This document shows positions 24,482 through 36,600 of a stretch of 64,000 nucleotides of DNA, piece after piece. This DNA comes from Taenia hydatigena (Eukaryota; Platyhelminthes; Cestoda; Cyclophyllidea; Taeniidae), in assembly GCA_036345935.2 (NCBI GenBank), contig JADWOT020001439.1:43455-107454 (forward strand), read 5' to 3'. The notes below the pieces were generated by a model that searched no databases, was not told where the DNA came from, and was given only the letters and a program-made list of their open reading frames with translations. How positions within the stretch are numbered: the first letter of the stretch is position 1; each line of letters starts with the position of its first letter. The position numbers and the translations under genes were made by a program.

Positions 24482-26395
24482 TACATTAAGTGGTGTCAAG
24501 GATCGTTTCATCACAGGCATGTTTGAGTGCGTGATGCCCCACTTCTTATTTTTGCACAGTTGATTCTCCCACTGATTCGAAATTCGCTGCATCGGACTCG
24601 CCGATCGGTTGATGCCGTCAAAAGAAGGAGAAAGCGGGAAACGGCTATTGCATACCCTTGTACATTTGCATGAAACCTTTCATATAACACGCTCAAGCAC
24701 ACTTGCAGTTGAATGCCATGCCCGCTGATGCAGGACTCTATGTGTTAGGCTCAATTTAGCCAATCGACACGTAGCTCGCCTGGTGCGCACGTCCACCTTT
24801 CACCGGCTTTTGGGTGGTACCACCCTGTTGGAAGAGAATAGTGATTGTTCAAGACCTTGTCGTCTTGTTTTTTAAAAGGAAGAGCAAAGGGGAAAAGCTT
24901 ATTCAAAACTCTCGCGCCAATACATTGTGTGTTCCTTTCGACCTCTGCTTTGATACACTCAAATTGTATGCAATTTAATACCAAGAGAGGCATCTACTAG
25001 TAGGCTATAAGTAGTTGAAGGTAAGATAATGAAGAGAGATCAAGAGAAGAAAGGGCGAACAGAAAGATTTCGAGACGATAAATAGAGGCAAGAAAGGAAG
25101 AATGATGAAGAGAGAGAGGGAAGAAAGAGCCTCAACTATTGCCGGTGAGAAGGCAAGTTCCACCCCGCTCTTCTGATAGAATGAGTGGTCATCCGCGAAA
25201 TCCCTCTGGCCAAAAAGTGAAACTTGTGTGACCAAGTCTAACTACCTTGTTTATACACACAGGTTCTAACACATTGCTATCTAAATTTTAACCAATCCGA
25301 AATGTATGCAAGCAGCACTATACTGAGACCAAATTTAATAGTCTGATTCCTTATATAGAATCAGTTATACACCAGTAGCTCATCTCGCATCCACCTAGAC
25401 GCGTACCACCTCCTTCACAAGAAGAATCGAACTGTCTGGAACAGCAAATACCTGCGATGACCGCGCCATCTGCAAAGAACGAATGAATGGGGCGAAGTCT
25501 AAAGTGGCGCATTGGTCAAAAGGCATGTCACGCATTCGTGACGTGGTCCAGTATTGCTATTGGTATTGAAAGGCAATGGTTGTGGAAGGATGTGCACTCA
25601 TACTACCCACGTAGGATTTATCGCCTTCATACACACCCACGCCGTTAGCAGACGCATCAGATTGTTGATCGCGCTCACTTCACGATATAAAATGCAAATC
25701 ACTCACAAGATATTCCCAGTCCTCCGGATAATTCCGTGGTCACCGATATGTGACGCTCGAGGAGTGTAGGCCATTTCGCCAAAACAGTGCCCCCCGTCAA
25801 TCAAGGTCAGCATTGCAAATGGCTATTTTGTGACAAAACAAATGCATGCCTAGTTTCCAAACCTGCTCATGGTTTGGTTCAACCAAATAGTTGTGTTCCG
25901 AAATCTAAATTCCTCGTGTTGTTAGTAGTGTGTATGCACCCTCAAGGAACGTAGAAAAGACAGCACGGCCTCTAACGCCTTACCGTGCCTACGAATAAAA
26001 CCATGAGGGCTGCTGCTCAGTTTGGAGCTTAGCTGTTTAGGTGGATGGTTTTACTCATCAGTCATTTAACATTTCAGCCGACAGCTCATTTAAACCTGAC
26101 TAGCTGCAGATGAATCAGGCACTGCCAACATGCATCATATCTTACAGATAATTTCACGTAGAGAATGTGAAAGTGCAATAAAGTGGTCGACTACGACGCA
26201 CTTAACTCTCACTTAAACCACTAATGCACATGCTCTCTTGTTGATGTAATATTATAGTGGCAAGCTAGTGTATGGGCTCCAAAACCATTTCCGAATGGAG
26301 CGTACAACACCTAAATGGGCAGCTGGGCCAGGTTTACGTTAAACCATCGGACGCCTTGACCGAAATCATGTTGGCGGCTCAGTCAGTTACAACAA
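24482..26395 (-). repeat. right arm of palindrome 4 (LIR4)
   Basis: This is the partner of 20175-21625, about 75-85% identical by eye. It is about 460 bases longer, mainly because of sequence from about 25075 to 25520 with no counterpart on the left. The plus-strand reading 25554-25769 holds THTTHVGFIAFIHTHAVSRR then IRLLIALTSRY, matching the left-arm minus-strand peptide. Bases 25020-25135 are purine-rich on the plus strand. Confidence 0.85.
25075..25520. repeat. insertion in LIR4 right arm
   Basis: Pairing with the left arm breaks near 25075 and resumes at CACGCATTCGTGA (25529), the complement of the left-arm sequence near 21035. The extra 450 bases begin purine-rich and contain no open frame of interest. 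No terminal repeats or target duplication were found. A deletion from the left arm would explain the difference equally well. Confidence 0.6.
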
Positions 26396-27477
26396 ACTGA
26401 GTTTATTGTCGCAAAGTGCACAAGCATCCAAAGGATGCATGATTAGTGATATTCGCGTGTAGACGAAATATAGGAGGAATGTGAACCCAGGGCGAAGCGG
26501 CATCGATACCTCATCTTATCTGGTTCCCCTGGACAGTGCAGTGACAACGGTAGCCAATGTGGATCCAGCTGGAGACAAATGCACGCAAGACATCGTAAGT
26601 GAGCATATTCTTCCGATCCACGTGAATGATTGCGATCTGCCCTTGCTTATTTCTGACAAATTTCTAAACTTCCACCACGAATTTCACTGCCAGTTCCAGT
26701 CTTACTGAAATCAGTGCTACTAAAGAGGTATAAGCGAGTGGAAAAGAAAACAATTCGATTGGGGGATTTAAGTGATCGTTTACCGTTTAAATGGTCTTTC
26801 AGTGGCTTTAGCGAACGCGCAAAGTTTGTCGTCGTTGTGATACAGACACTAGTCAAAAGCTCAAGTGTGCTGCGTCTGATTCGGGGGAGGCCAAGTGGTG
26901 ATAGGACTGAATCTGAAATCTCGGGAATGTCATGGATGGTGGTGCATATGCGCATGTCAGGGCAATGCATTTCCAGCCATTGTTGACGAGAAAGAGAAGA
27001 ATGCCTTGTAGGGCCGCAGCGATGGATGGAGCAAGTTAAGCACGACTACTATCGGCGTGGTGGTTGACAAAGATAAAGGTGAAATTCAGCACACGACAGT
27101 GGTAGAAAATCTGGTAGAGTTGAGCTCGCCGCGTGTCCTTAAAGCTACCAAGGTTGATCCACTTGTTCATCAAATTACACTTGCAACGAAAGCAACTTTA
27201 TCGCATAGTTTCCAAAGAGAAAATAGCTATTGCGATGGTCTCCAGTGCGAACAGGGCATATATATGCTCACATTTCATGCTTAGTCAGCTCAAGTAATGT
27301 CAGAATATAGTGGTGAGTAATGCACCGACAAAGTGTGCTTCATCACTACCATGGAAGGGCAATATACGCCCAAATACAAGTGTGTGGTCCATCTCCTGGA
27401 TAGATACATGACCTGTAATACCAAAAACAGTAAAGTTGGCAGCATACCAATCTATGCTCATCCTTCTGTTGTCTTAG
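26396..27477. other. stretch with possible exons, mostly unassigned
   Basis: It contains the weak exon candidate 26491-26594. Frame 27057-27284 (+) has a protein-like reading (VVDKDKGEIQHTTVVENLV) but no matching splice sites that I can defend. Nothing else is supported. Confidence 0.3.
26491..26594 (+). CDS. possible internal exon, unknown protein
   Basis: A CAG acceptor with a poor pyrimidine tract precedes 104 bases that end at a perfect donor, GTAAGT (26595-26600). The reading in phase 1 is RSGIDTSSYLVPLDSAVTTV, then ANVDPAGDKCTQDI, ending on a codon boundary. Codon choice looks coding, but the acceptor is weak and I recognise no family. It lies about 880 bases before the better exon 27478-27588 on the same strand, but their phases (0 out, 1 in) do not join directly. 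Confidence 0.22.
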
Positions 27478-27588
27478 ATACCTTGACTAAAGGCTCCAAC
27501 GGCAGACCTAGCGGACGTTTGCGACAGCCTCAAAAAGGGGCATGCGTGGCGCCATCTATCGGCGTGACCCCTCTTTCGAATTTTACCA
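27478..27588 (+). CDS. probable internal exon, phase 1-1, unknown protein
   Basis: The acceptor is strong (CATCCTTCTGTTGTCTTAG) and the donor is perfect (GTAAGT at 27589-27594). The exon is 111 bases, enters and leaves in phase 1 and is open throughout: TLTKGSNGRPSGRLRQPQKG, then ACVAPSIGVTPLSNFT. The peptide is basic and rich in Gly, Pro and Ser, like a linker or disordered segment. Entry and exit phases are symmetric, so the exon could be skipped without a frame change. No family is recognised, and no partner exon can be joined with confidence. Confidence 0.4.
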
Positions 27589-30500
27589 GTAAGTATTAGT
27601 TCTGCATGCCATGCCAATAAAACGGCACTAAAGTGTGCCCAGTGCAACCCAAATGAGACGTCATTATTCAGAGATTATGTGAACATAAAACGACTCGACA
27701 TAACACTAAGAAGATAATAGGGTCTCAAATTCCAAAGAAACAACGTTTTAGCAAAGGTTACAACGGAGCGTTCCGAATTTCTGTTCCTTGCTACGTTTTG
27801 AGGATTAAGGTTTGCTAGTGTCCACAAAGCTAATAGTATGTAAGCGGGAATGTAAAATTATTCGATGGTGTCAATCATGTGCAATTATAGCAATTGCTTA
27901 ATGCTTAACAAAGAATCACTAGAGGTCCTTTTCGAGGTAATTTACATTAAAATAGTGCATAGTATAGGGCTTTTTTAATCACAATTCCTTTTGAAGTAAC
28001 CAGACCCATGCTTGCGATTATATGTCACAGGACAATTAAGCAGAGGTGATTAACTCAGGCCACGAGATTTGGATGAGCCATAGGTGAATTGGGCATCTGA
28101 TGACTTCCGTTCAAAATTCACAACAGTCTCCGCAACGTTTGTTGATCCTAAATAAGTAGGTCCCAAGACTTCTCGGAATATGAAAGAAAACACGATGCTC
28201 GATCAGTATATGTACTATCAGCGCACAAACTATGTTGTGAGGCAACAAACTCCTCTACACGCTCATCTATCAAGCACACAAGGAAATAATTACATACAAC
28301 ACTGATCGCTTGTAATTTTAGTTATTTTAAGTTCCAAAGCCTACTTAAGTGACATCCTGCAGCAAAGAATATTAGTTATACCTACAAATGCCTTCGTGAA
28401 ACACCCACAGTAAGCCTCAAAGACCATTCTAGATATTTTCTTAAGTAGTGGCGTAACTGGAAGCTAGCACCATAATCGTCGAGGCATGCAAAAGCAAAAC
28501 GGTCAGAGCAGCATAACTTCTGTTTACTCTCCCAACCACAATTTGCTTGAGCAATAGTGTTGACCGGGGGCGTTTTGTAAAAGAAGACCGGTGGCAAAAA
28601 GCAAGAGAAAGGCAGGGATTCAAAAAGCATTTTATTACTGATTGCTATGTGACTGCAAAGTAAGAACCGAATACTGATTGTGATAATTATTTCTTCATAA
28701 AACTTTAGAGGCAGGAGTAAAGCATTGGCACTGCGCATTAGAAAAGCTCTCCGAAACGCCTGGTGGAGCAAGTAGACCAGGTCTCACATAGCCTGTTCTT
28801 GCGCTTTTTTTCCAGCTGAGTAGTCTTTGCAGCTTCTTCCATTTCTGTACGGTCTTATACCTGTATAGTTGCCTCTATGACAGACAAATCACATTTGCAT
28901 AATTATCCAATGTTGGTAGGTCAATTCGCATTTATAAACTTAAGGAGGTTTGTAATGACAGAAAAGAAGGTACACCGGTGATGACTACTGAGGTCTCAAA
29001 TGGTCACACTGCTACAGCGCACAACTCAGTTCGTTAGATGTTGCCCAAACCTCCTAATTTTGCATGCAAAGGGGCAATATTTGTGAATTAATCGACAGGA
29101 TTCCTCCTATTGGTGCAAAGGGAGACACCAAAATGACGTTGCCGGACAAAAAGTTTATTTCAAACTATCAAGAATGATGACAACTGCGAAAACACTTGTT
29201 TATTTGTGTGTAGTGTGCGCAGAGATTGTCGAAAGCACACATATTTCTTTTTTAGAAAAAAATCCTTTACCTCCTCTTACCATTTCAATCGAATTGCGGC
29301 TTACATCTCCAGACAACGCAAGATTCGGATGTTGCGTTAAGCTTGTGTTTTCATACCTGCACTTCTTTACCAACTGATCAACTAATTGTTCCGATTTTTG
29401 ACCGTATGCCTTCCAAGTAGAATTAAAAGAGGATACTCAGTTGGATGGGTACATGGCGCTAGGCCTGCCTCGAGAACGATGTACCTATCCATCTCAAGCT
29501 TTTTTGTCGCTGGTGGTTTCACACTGGCTTGTTTTTGGTTGTGGTGCGAAAAAAAGCTCGTTGCGCTGCTTGGCTGTCGGAGGATTGGAAGCCACCATGA
29601 CGACTAATAATAGATTGCAAGGAAATCCGGCCATCGTGTCGATGACAGGAGCTGAAGTGAGCGATCGCTCTACTGTACCTTACCTAAGTTAGCGAGTCGG
29701 TGACTACAACACTGCACTGAGGGTTGTGTAAAGCTCTTGCAACCTCTGAAGCTTCCTATATGATTGACTTTTCTGCCTATTAAAAGTCAATTACATGATT
29801 TTACGCAGATTCTTACTTAATTGAGTAGAACGTGTCAAGATTAGGTGAAAATGACGATAATACTCGGATAGGCTAGACGATGATTTAAGTGGGGTTGCAG
29901 GATTTATTACTGTAATTATCCGAGTAGGCGAATTGGTATAGCAAAACGCAGCATTGCGCACCTCTGCTTTAGGTTTCAACCTCGTTAGTTCCCATAAAGC
30001 AGGTAGAAACTTGCCATTATGTACCTGCATGCTTTATTTAGTGGCAGAAATGGGTTTTAGCAATAGACATAATTGAGTTCATAAGCGGTGCAGTTCCTCA
30101 TATTGAAACACTTCCAGATACGCATGTAAAACCATTAGTAAATTCTTTGCCATCGTCAGATCTACAGCTCAGCCTTCTTCGCTATCGCTCGACTTCTTCC
30201 CCACTTTTCGTGCCTACCTCGACAATCGCCGCCGTGTTAATGCTTCATTTATTAGACTGCCAGTTTCGGTTAAGGTCACTTAGGCAGCCATATTACCTTT
30301 GCCGGGCGTAATGTCCCCACACCATGCCAGCAGCCCAAAAATCCTTTCTGTTTTGTTAAATGCATGTATCCATCCTTGGTGTTATACCTTCAATTGTCTT
30401 CAAGGAAGCTTCGGCCAGTACTATTATGCATGCTGCGCACCACCGAACATTTAGGACGTATTTAGCCCTCCTCTGTCTTGTAAAAGGCTAACCTACTGCC

Positions 30501-33500
30501 ACATTTACCTGTGCACGTTTCAGATGCGATGAGGTGTAGACGAGAAGGAGAGAAAAGTGACTGGGTGGGATGGATTAGGATGGTAGGATGGTAGGCAGTG
30601 CTGAAGGGAGGTGTCAATGTGCCTCGTGAAAGGAAGAAGCAATGTCTGGTTTAGATGACTGTTTCTCATTCATCAGAGAAATTATAGCTTATTTTGTTTG
30701 TGTTTGTTGAGATGCAATCTGTGTGTTTCTTGATATACTTCTCGTTCATTGTGCCCTTGGTGGGGGGGGTTAAATGCGCTTACCTTCGAAGGATTCCGTT
30801 CAAGCTGCGCATGCTCGCGATTCGCCTATAAGTAGCGTACTTAACTTAAATTGCCTATTAACTAATTCTTTTTACATCAAAAACTGTCCCTTCCTGCTGT
30901 GTAACAGTCCTTTGCACACAACAGATATATCCAATTTAATCTGTGACGTGTTGGAAGTCCGCCTTTAGCCGCCAAGAGACGAGTCTAGCTAGCGAACCTT
31001 ACTTTCCTTTTAAGCAATGAGGATGTGCGAATTCAGAAGAAGATGATTCCTTGGTTCGTTAGAACAAGCATCCTCAAAGCAAATCATGCCTGTCCAAATG
31101 ACTTTTGAATTGAGTAGCAACAATCGGTTAAGGATCCGTTCTCGTCTTGCAAATGTCGTCTGTTCCTGGTGCAAAACATTTATATGCAGGAACAAAAAGT
31201 AAAGAGCTATCAGTGCGCCTGATCCAAATTACAATAAAAACTAAATTTTGGGTGCTTTAGAAAACCGCTTGTTGCTTTTTCTTTTCATGGCAATGCTCTG
31301 TAGAATAAAAAACGGTGTTTGGGACTTCCAAAATGTCTATTATTCTAGTAATCTTCATTGACAAGCAGCTTCGCACCTCGCGCTGCAAAAAAAACTAAAT
31401 TCAGAGGTAGCTCATCGTTTGGAAGTTAACGAAGAGGCAAATAAAGTATGGTAAACCCTGGCACATGCATATGTTGCTCAAGTTTTGGCTAAATATGCGA
31501 CTGCTAATCATCTGCATTTGATCTACTGTAAGCACTGTAATCTCTGTTGGGAAACATGCTCTTTACCAAAATAGCTTTCCGCAAATGCGCAAAAGGCCCT
31601 GCGATGCTCTGAATTGCCACCTTATAGCAAGTACATATGTATCGTGACCAAAATATTAAGCTTTATTCCACTTCAGTGCACGTTTTTTTTACTTTTATTT
31701 GCATCTGGGTGAATGCAAGCACATGCATTTATGCCTATGTTAGTCTGCATAGGTATGCACGTTTATGGGTTGAGATTTCGCTTCAGGTTAATAATAAGAA
31801 ATATCAAGTTAATCGGAACTCATTTTGATCCGAGTGGCGACACTTGAGGTGCTAGTGATCAAATCATTTCATTCCTAATTTTTACCCGTAATTTTGTCGC
31901 ATCACTTTATCATATCATCCTACACATGTGTGCCATCCTTTAGCTGACCTGTTTGCGCAAAGTGCGATTCGCCAGGCGTAACGGGATCCCCTGGGCTGCA
32001 TTTGTCATCGAAAAAAATATGAGCAGATAGTTCGTGGTGGAGTTTGTGAAGCATTTAGCACAGCCTAATAATGGCGCTAAAGTACTTGTATCTCTTTATG
32101 CACTATATACGCAGAAGCAGGGAGTATTCCAACCCGACTGTAATTTGGCCGCTATCAAGTAGAGTTTAAAGCACAAATAAAGTAGTAACGGCCTATGCAT
32201 ATCACTGCAGCTTATTTTCTTGAATGAAGTATGGGCACAACTATGCTATAAAATAATAGGAAGGCAATATTTCACACAAATAGGCTTTGCTGTTACGCAG
32301 AGGTTATTTAAGACTCCCTTAAAGGCTAATGGAAGCAGTGCTCAACTGAAATGCATTTTATGCATGCTTCAGGGACTAAAGTTTCTAACCGGGCCTGCAT
32401 AAAGCTCACTCCGCCGCGGCTAATAGCGGAGAGTTAAATATGGCCTCTGTCCTATCTCGAGCTTTTTCCTTGGCATCCCCTTTATCAAACTTTTGAAGCT
32501 CAGTAATCACAAAGTAATCGGTTGTGGAAGGAAAGCTCCCATGAGTCGTCCGCTCTATCCGCCACAAGAATTGACTACTATAATTGGCGGACTGGACGCG
32601 CAATGAGGTACTCCGTAAGAGTAGGTATAGTCGAACCGTAGGCTAAATCCTAGTAGAACTCTTTTGTGAAGAAAACAAGAAATTTCAATTAGTTTGAGCA
32701 AAAGTTACTATTATTGTGCTGATAAAAATGAATCAAAATTGCGCAATACTGAGCGAAACGTCAAAACATGTAACTGGTGGTCAATTGGCCACACTTTCCA
32801 TACTGACGGGTGGGTAGTTCCAAATTAGGGGATTCGTAGAGGCAGAAATACCATTAAAATATGGAAACATATTAGCGCTACCATCCATTAGATAAAAAGG
32901 CAAAGAAACGTTTAAGCGAAATAAGCACAGATCTTGTTAAAACGAATGGCTTATTTTGTAGAAGTGTTGCAAGAAGGAAGGAGGAACAAAAATAACTTAC
33001 GTTAAAGAAACTAAAGAACCCATTGCAAGAACGTGGATGCGTAGACGTCTAACCTTAAGCTAAAGTTTGAAAACGAACTTAAATTTAACACAGCGACAAC
33101 AGTCCTCAGTTGAGCCTGACACATATGAATCTTTGAAATAATCTAGCATTATCAACTTAACAAATTGATATGCAGGACTAATTAACTTAATAAAATGAGC
33201 AAAGGCATATTACCTATTTTAACTTTATCCCAATACCGGCAGGATACACAACCGCACAGTATTTCATTTTGTTCTATCTTTGAAAGTGTTCGCACACATG
33301 TACGAATGCGACTGAAGGCGTGCTGTCAAATCCCGAGATTGTTATGAACGCCAACCTACCCAATCGGCCAAATGATCGAGCAAATGGCGTCGTCAACGGC
33401 TCCTCCTTCCGTTGAGCGTGTACTGATGCGAGCTGGAGGCATGTCCCTCAGCGCACCACTAAAAGGAGCAGGAAAAAATTTGCAATCGCAACCACGCCAT

Positions 33501-33645
33501 GTCTGGCAAACGGCATCAATGATGTTAATTGCGTATTCGAAGCACTTTAAAAGAGGCAAATAAATCTGTTGACGTGGTCGACCGTTACTTATGCCTTTAT
33601 TCAACGTAAATTTTGATAGTTCGAAACAGCGCTATTTCGTTGCAG
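27589..33645. other. non-coding stretch, nothing recognised
   Basis: About 6 kb with only short, unsupported open frames (longest 129 codons, 28771-28382 minus, hydrophobic and without a domain). A run of eight G occurs at 30762-30769. No inverted repeat comparable to LIR1-5 was seen. Confidence 0.35.
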
Positions 33646-33675
33646 CAATGTTCAAACTAAAAATACCTACATCAG
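33646..33675 (+). CDS. possible 30-base micro-exon
   Basis: The acceptor GCTATTTCGTTGCAG is followed by 30 bases and then a strong donor, CAG|GTGAGT (33676). The length is a multiple of three, and the frame through it is open on both sides (frame 33591-33833). Micro-exons of this size are typical of some flatworm secreted-protein genes, but nothing here shows a neighbouring micro-exon series, so this may be chance. Confidence 0.2.
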
Positions 33676-36600
33676 GTGAGTCCGCATGTTTAAACTTGGG
33701 AAGAGGACGGGAACAACTTAGAATAGGAAAAGACCAAAGTGCAGACTTTTCTCAAAAATTCATAAAGGGGATTTTTCGCACACCTTGGCGAGTTTCGCTG
33801 CAGTGGCAGCGGTCTTTTAATCAGAGAATTTGAGTTTGCATTTATATCATTCAAGTACAGCACTACGCGTTACCTCCTGATAGAAAATTTTCATCACATC
33901 AGAACATCGGTCCATTTTACGCCAATTAAGGGCAAAAAGCTGGAGAAAATGGCCAGATAAGCACCTTCAAATAAAAATTGCATCTTCTAGTCTATTCTAA
34001 TGCTGCAGTAATGTTTGAAGGACAATGAGAAAATCCATAGCCGTCATATATTTTAATTCCTCAATTCAAGTGTCATAAAGCAATTGAGTGCATAGAAATC
34101 CAAGTCAGCGTGGCAAGAAGAGGAATTGGATCATAATCACGTATACAAGAGGCTTTTCCTTGTTCTGTAATAGACCAAATGCACTTTTATGACGAAACTC
34201 CGAAAAAGCTAAATAATAATATAAGCCGGCAGAAGAGAAAGGAAGAGCATGGGACTTTGCGCCTTGCTAAGTAAGCATGCGAATATGTACTCATGGCATC
34301 CTTGTTTTTCGGTAAAGGCATTTAAGGGCACAAAGCCAATCTGAAACTAATGCTAGAGCGGCTGCTAGACGCAGGAATTACCTTGAAAGCAAACCGTGCC
34401 ATTACTTATGACCTGCTGAACCTTCCCGTTGTGATGCTTCCTTCCATTGGCTAATGAATTCTTTAGCAACTCCATCACCATCAAAACAGACGCTCACATG
34501 GTCTTGAATAGCACTTGGAAAGCAGTCAGAGAAACAGAAACCAAAACGGGTTTATGTTTATAAGTTTGTAGAGGGGACCGCAAAAATTAGTGCCACTTTG
34601 CGGTGATTGCTAAAGAATTCTCCTCTTGTTTGTGCATACGGGATAAATGCAGTCGAAGCACTTAAGTAGGCCACGCTTCTAACGGCTCCTATCTGTTAAG
34701 CTTCCTGTCTTTAAAACATGTGGCAACCAAAGTGCACGAAATTTAATGCTTCTGACTAGAAATTGTGTTGCAATATGCTCGATTTAAAAACGATTTGCTA
34801 AGCCATCGTCGATGGTATTGGCTAACCAAATAAACCGAGGAAGAGCAGGGCTGCAAGTAAGCGAACAAGCATATTTAAGGCTTTGTAATTCAAAATCGGC
34901 TACTAATATTTTCAATGGTAGAGAATGATACCATGAGTTAAGGTGGAAAGCAGGGATATGACATGTCCTCTACTGCAATCGCCTCTAGATAAGTAACTGG
35001 CACTCGCGCGAAAGGAATACGAACCTAATTAACATTACGAGGGTAGGATGCTGGAGTTGCAACCTTGGGTCTTTGTGTAGGTCTATGTGACACCACCACA
35101 AGAAACATTGGCATTTTCAGGATATGTCTGGTTACTCCACTGTGACGCACCAACAGTCGCGACACGAACACTTTATTTTGCGTGATGCAATGTGGCATCA
35201 AGGGCTAGGTGCCAGTACATGCCATAAACAAATTGAGTAGAGTTCTGTCAACTCAATTAATAGCGAAAAGAGAAGCAGATCACGAAGAAATAAGGAGCTT
35301 TAGTCATTTGTCCTTTCTTGGCTGCCTCAATTATGTGGTTACTCCTCTTTCCACGGCCGCCGAGTTATAGAATAGTAGTGTCGGGATTAGAAGACATCTT
35401 GCCGGAATTGTGTTGAGCACCGTAGGAAACCTGTATGCTCCACAAGAGGCATTCCTTTAGTCTATTCTCCTTCCGGTCGCAAGTCATATTAAATTTTATC
35501 TAGGTTTCCTCCTCTTTTTTCGATCGAAATGTTAATTGCTTTAAAAATAAACGCAAGCGTCTTATGACAAATGCGAAGAAAAACTCGCCTAAGCTTTTGA
35601 ACAGGAAGAGCTCTAGGAAGACTAGTAGGGCAACAGCGGGAAAACAAGTAAGGGTCATCAAATCGGCTATTAGACGGAGTAAGTGAGCTAGGATGGCTGT
35701 ACGCATTGAGTGATACATAACTTAAAAAAATCGGTTGATTGTGATTTGCGGCAAATCGTATGTGCGAACTATGGAAGGACTTAACCGCTTTTACTCTGCA
35801 AAGTCAGAGCACAGTTCGAGAGGCAATATTGTGCTTTGCGCTTCGTTTACATGACTTAGATAATGTAGAGACGCTGACCTTAACGCTTTCGCAACACCTT
35901 GGTCGACCGCTGGTAGATTTGCTTGAAGTATAATGACAACAAGTTCATCACCTCACTCAGGGTAGTTGAAAAACATCTTGCGGTGACAATGCAATAGTCT
36001 TCCCATTACGGAAAAGTGACTTTTTGCTCGTACCACATGCCATAAATCCTTCCACTGGGAGACCTCGTGCACTACTAAGATTAGTGCATAGCCATCAGGA
36101 GGCTTAGTTTTGGGCAAAGCTGATCTATTGTAGTATAGTAGTTCAGGCGACACGCGCATCTTCCTAGCGGCGAGAATTGTAAAGGCACTTAATAAATCAA
36201 TCCTTGGATTTGTTTGAAGATTAAATGTGTCCTAAGTGGAAAGCACTGTAAAATGCGAAAATCTTCGTTTTTTAAGATCCATCGGCATGCAATAGAACAC
36301 CTGGCTGGTTTTAGCCTTTATATGAGCTCTACGGCCCGTGTTGTAAAAGTATTTCATTCCTTTGCTGTATCTGACGATATGTGTTTGCATAAATCCGCAA
36401 AGGACTTGTCATTATATATGCAATAAATCTAGTCGCATAAAATAAGGCAGTCAGGAGGTAGAACTTGAAATCTCCGTCAGCAGTGATGCTTTTGTTATTG
36501 ATTACATCCGGCACACAGAGATGCAGCAAAGAAGTGAATTACCGAAAATATTTCCTTATATGCAGGCAGGGCCAAGCACTCTATACAAAAGGGAGCGCAT

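Noticed and set aside
28382..28771. 129-codon minus-strand open frame with hydrophobic runs
   Set aside because: No consistent membrane pattern, no homology, no splice context.
36214..36426. Plus-strand frame with an H-x3-H pair after a Cys
   Set aside because: The first Cys is seven residues before the second instead of three, and the hydrophobic positions do not fit.
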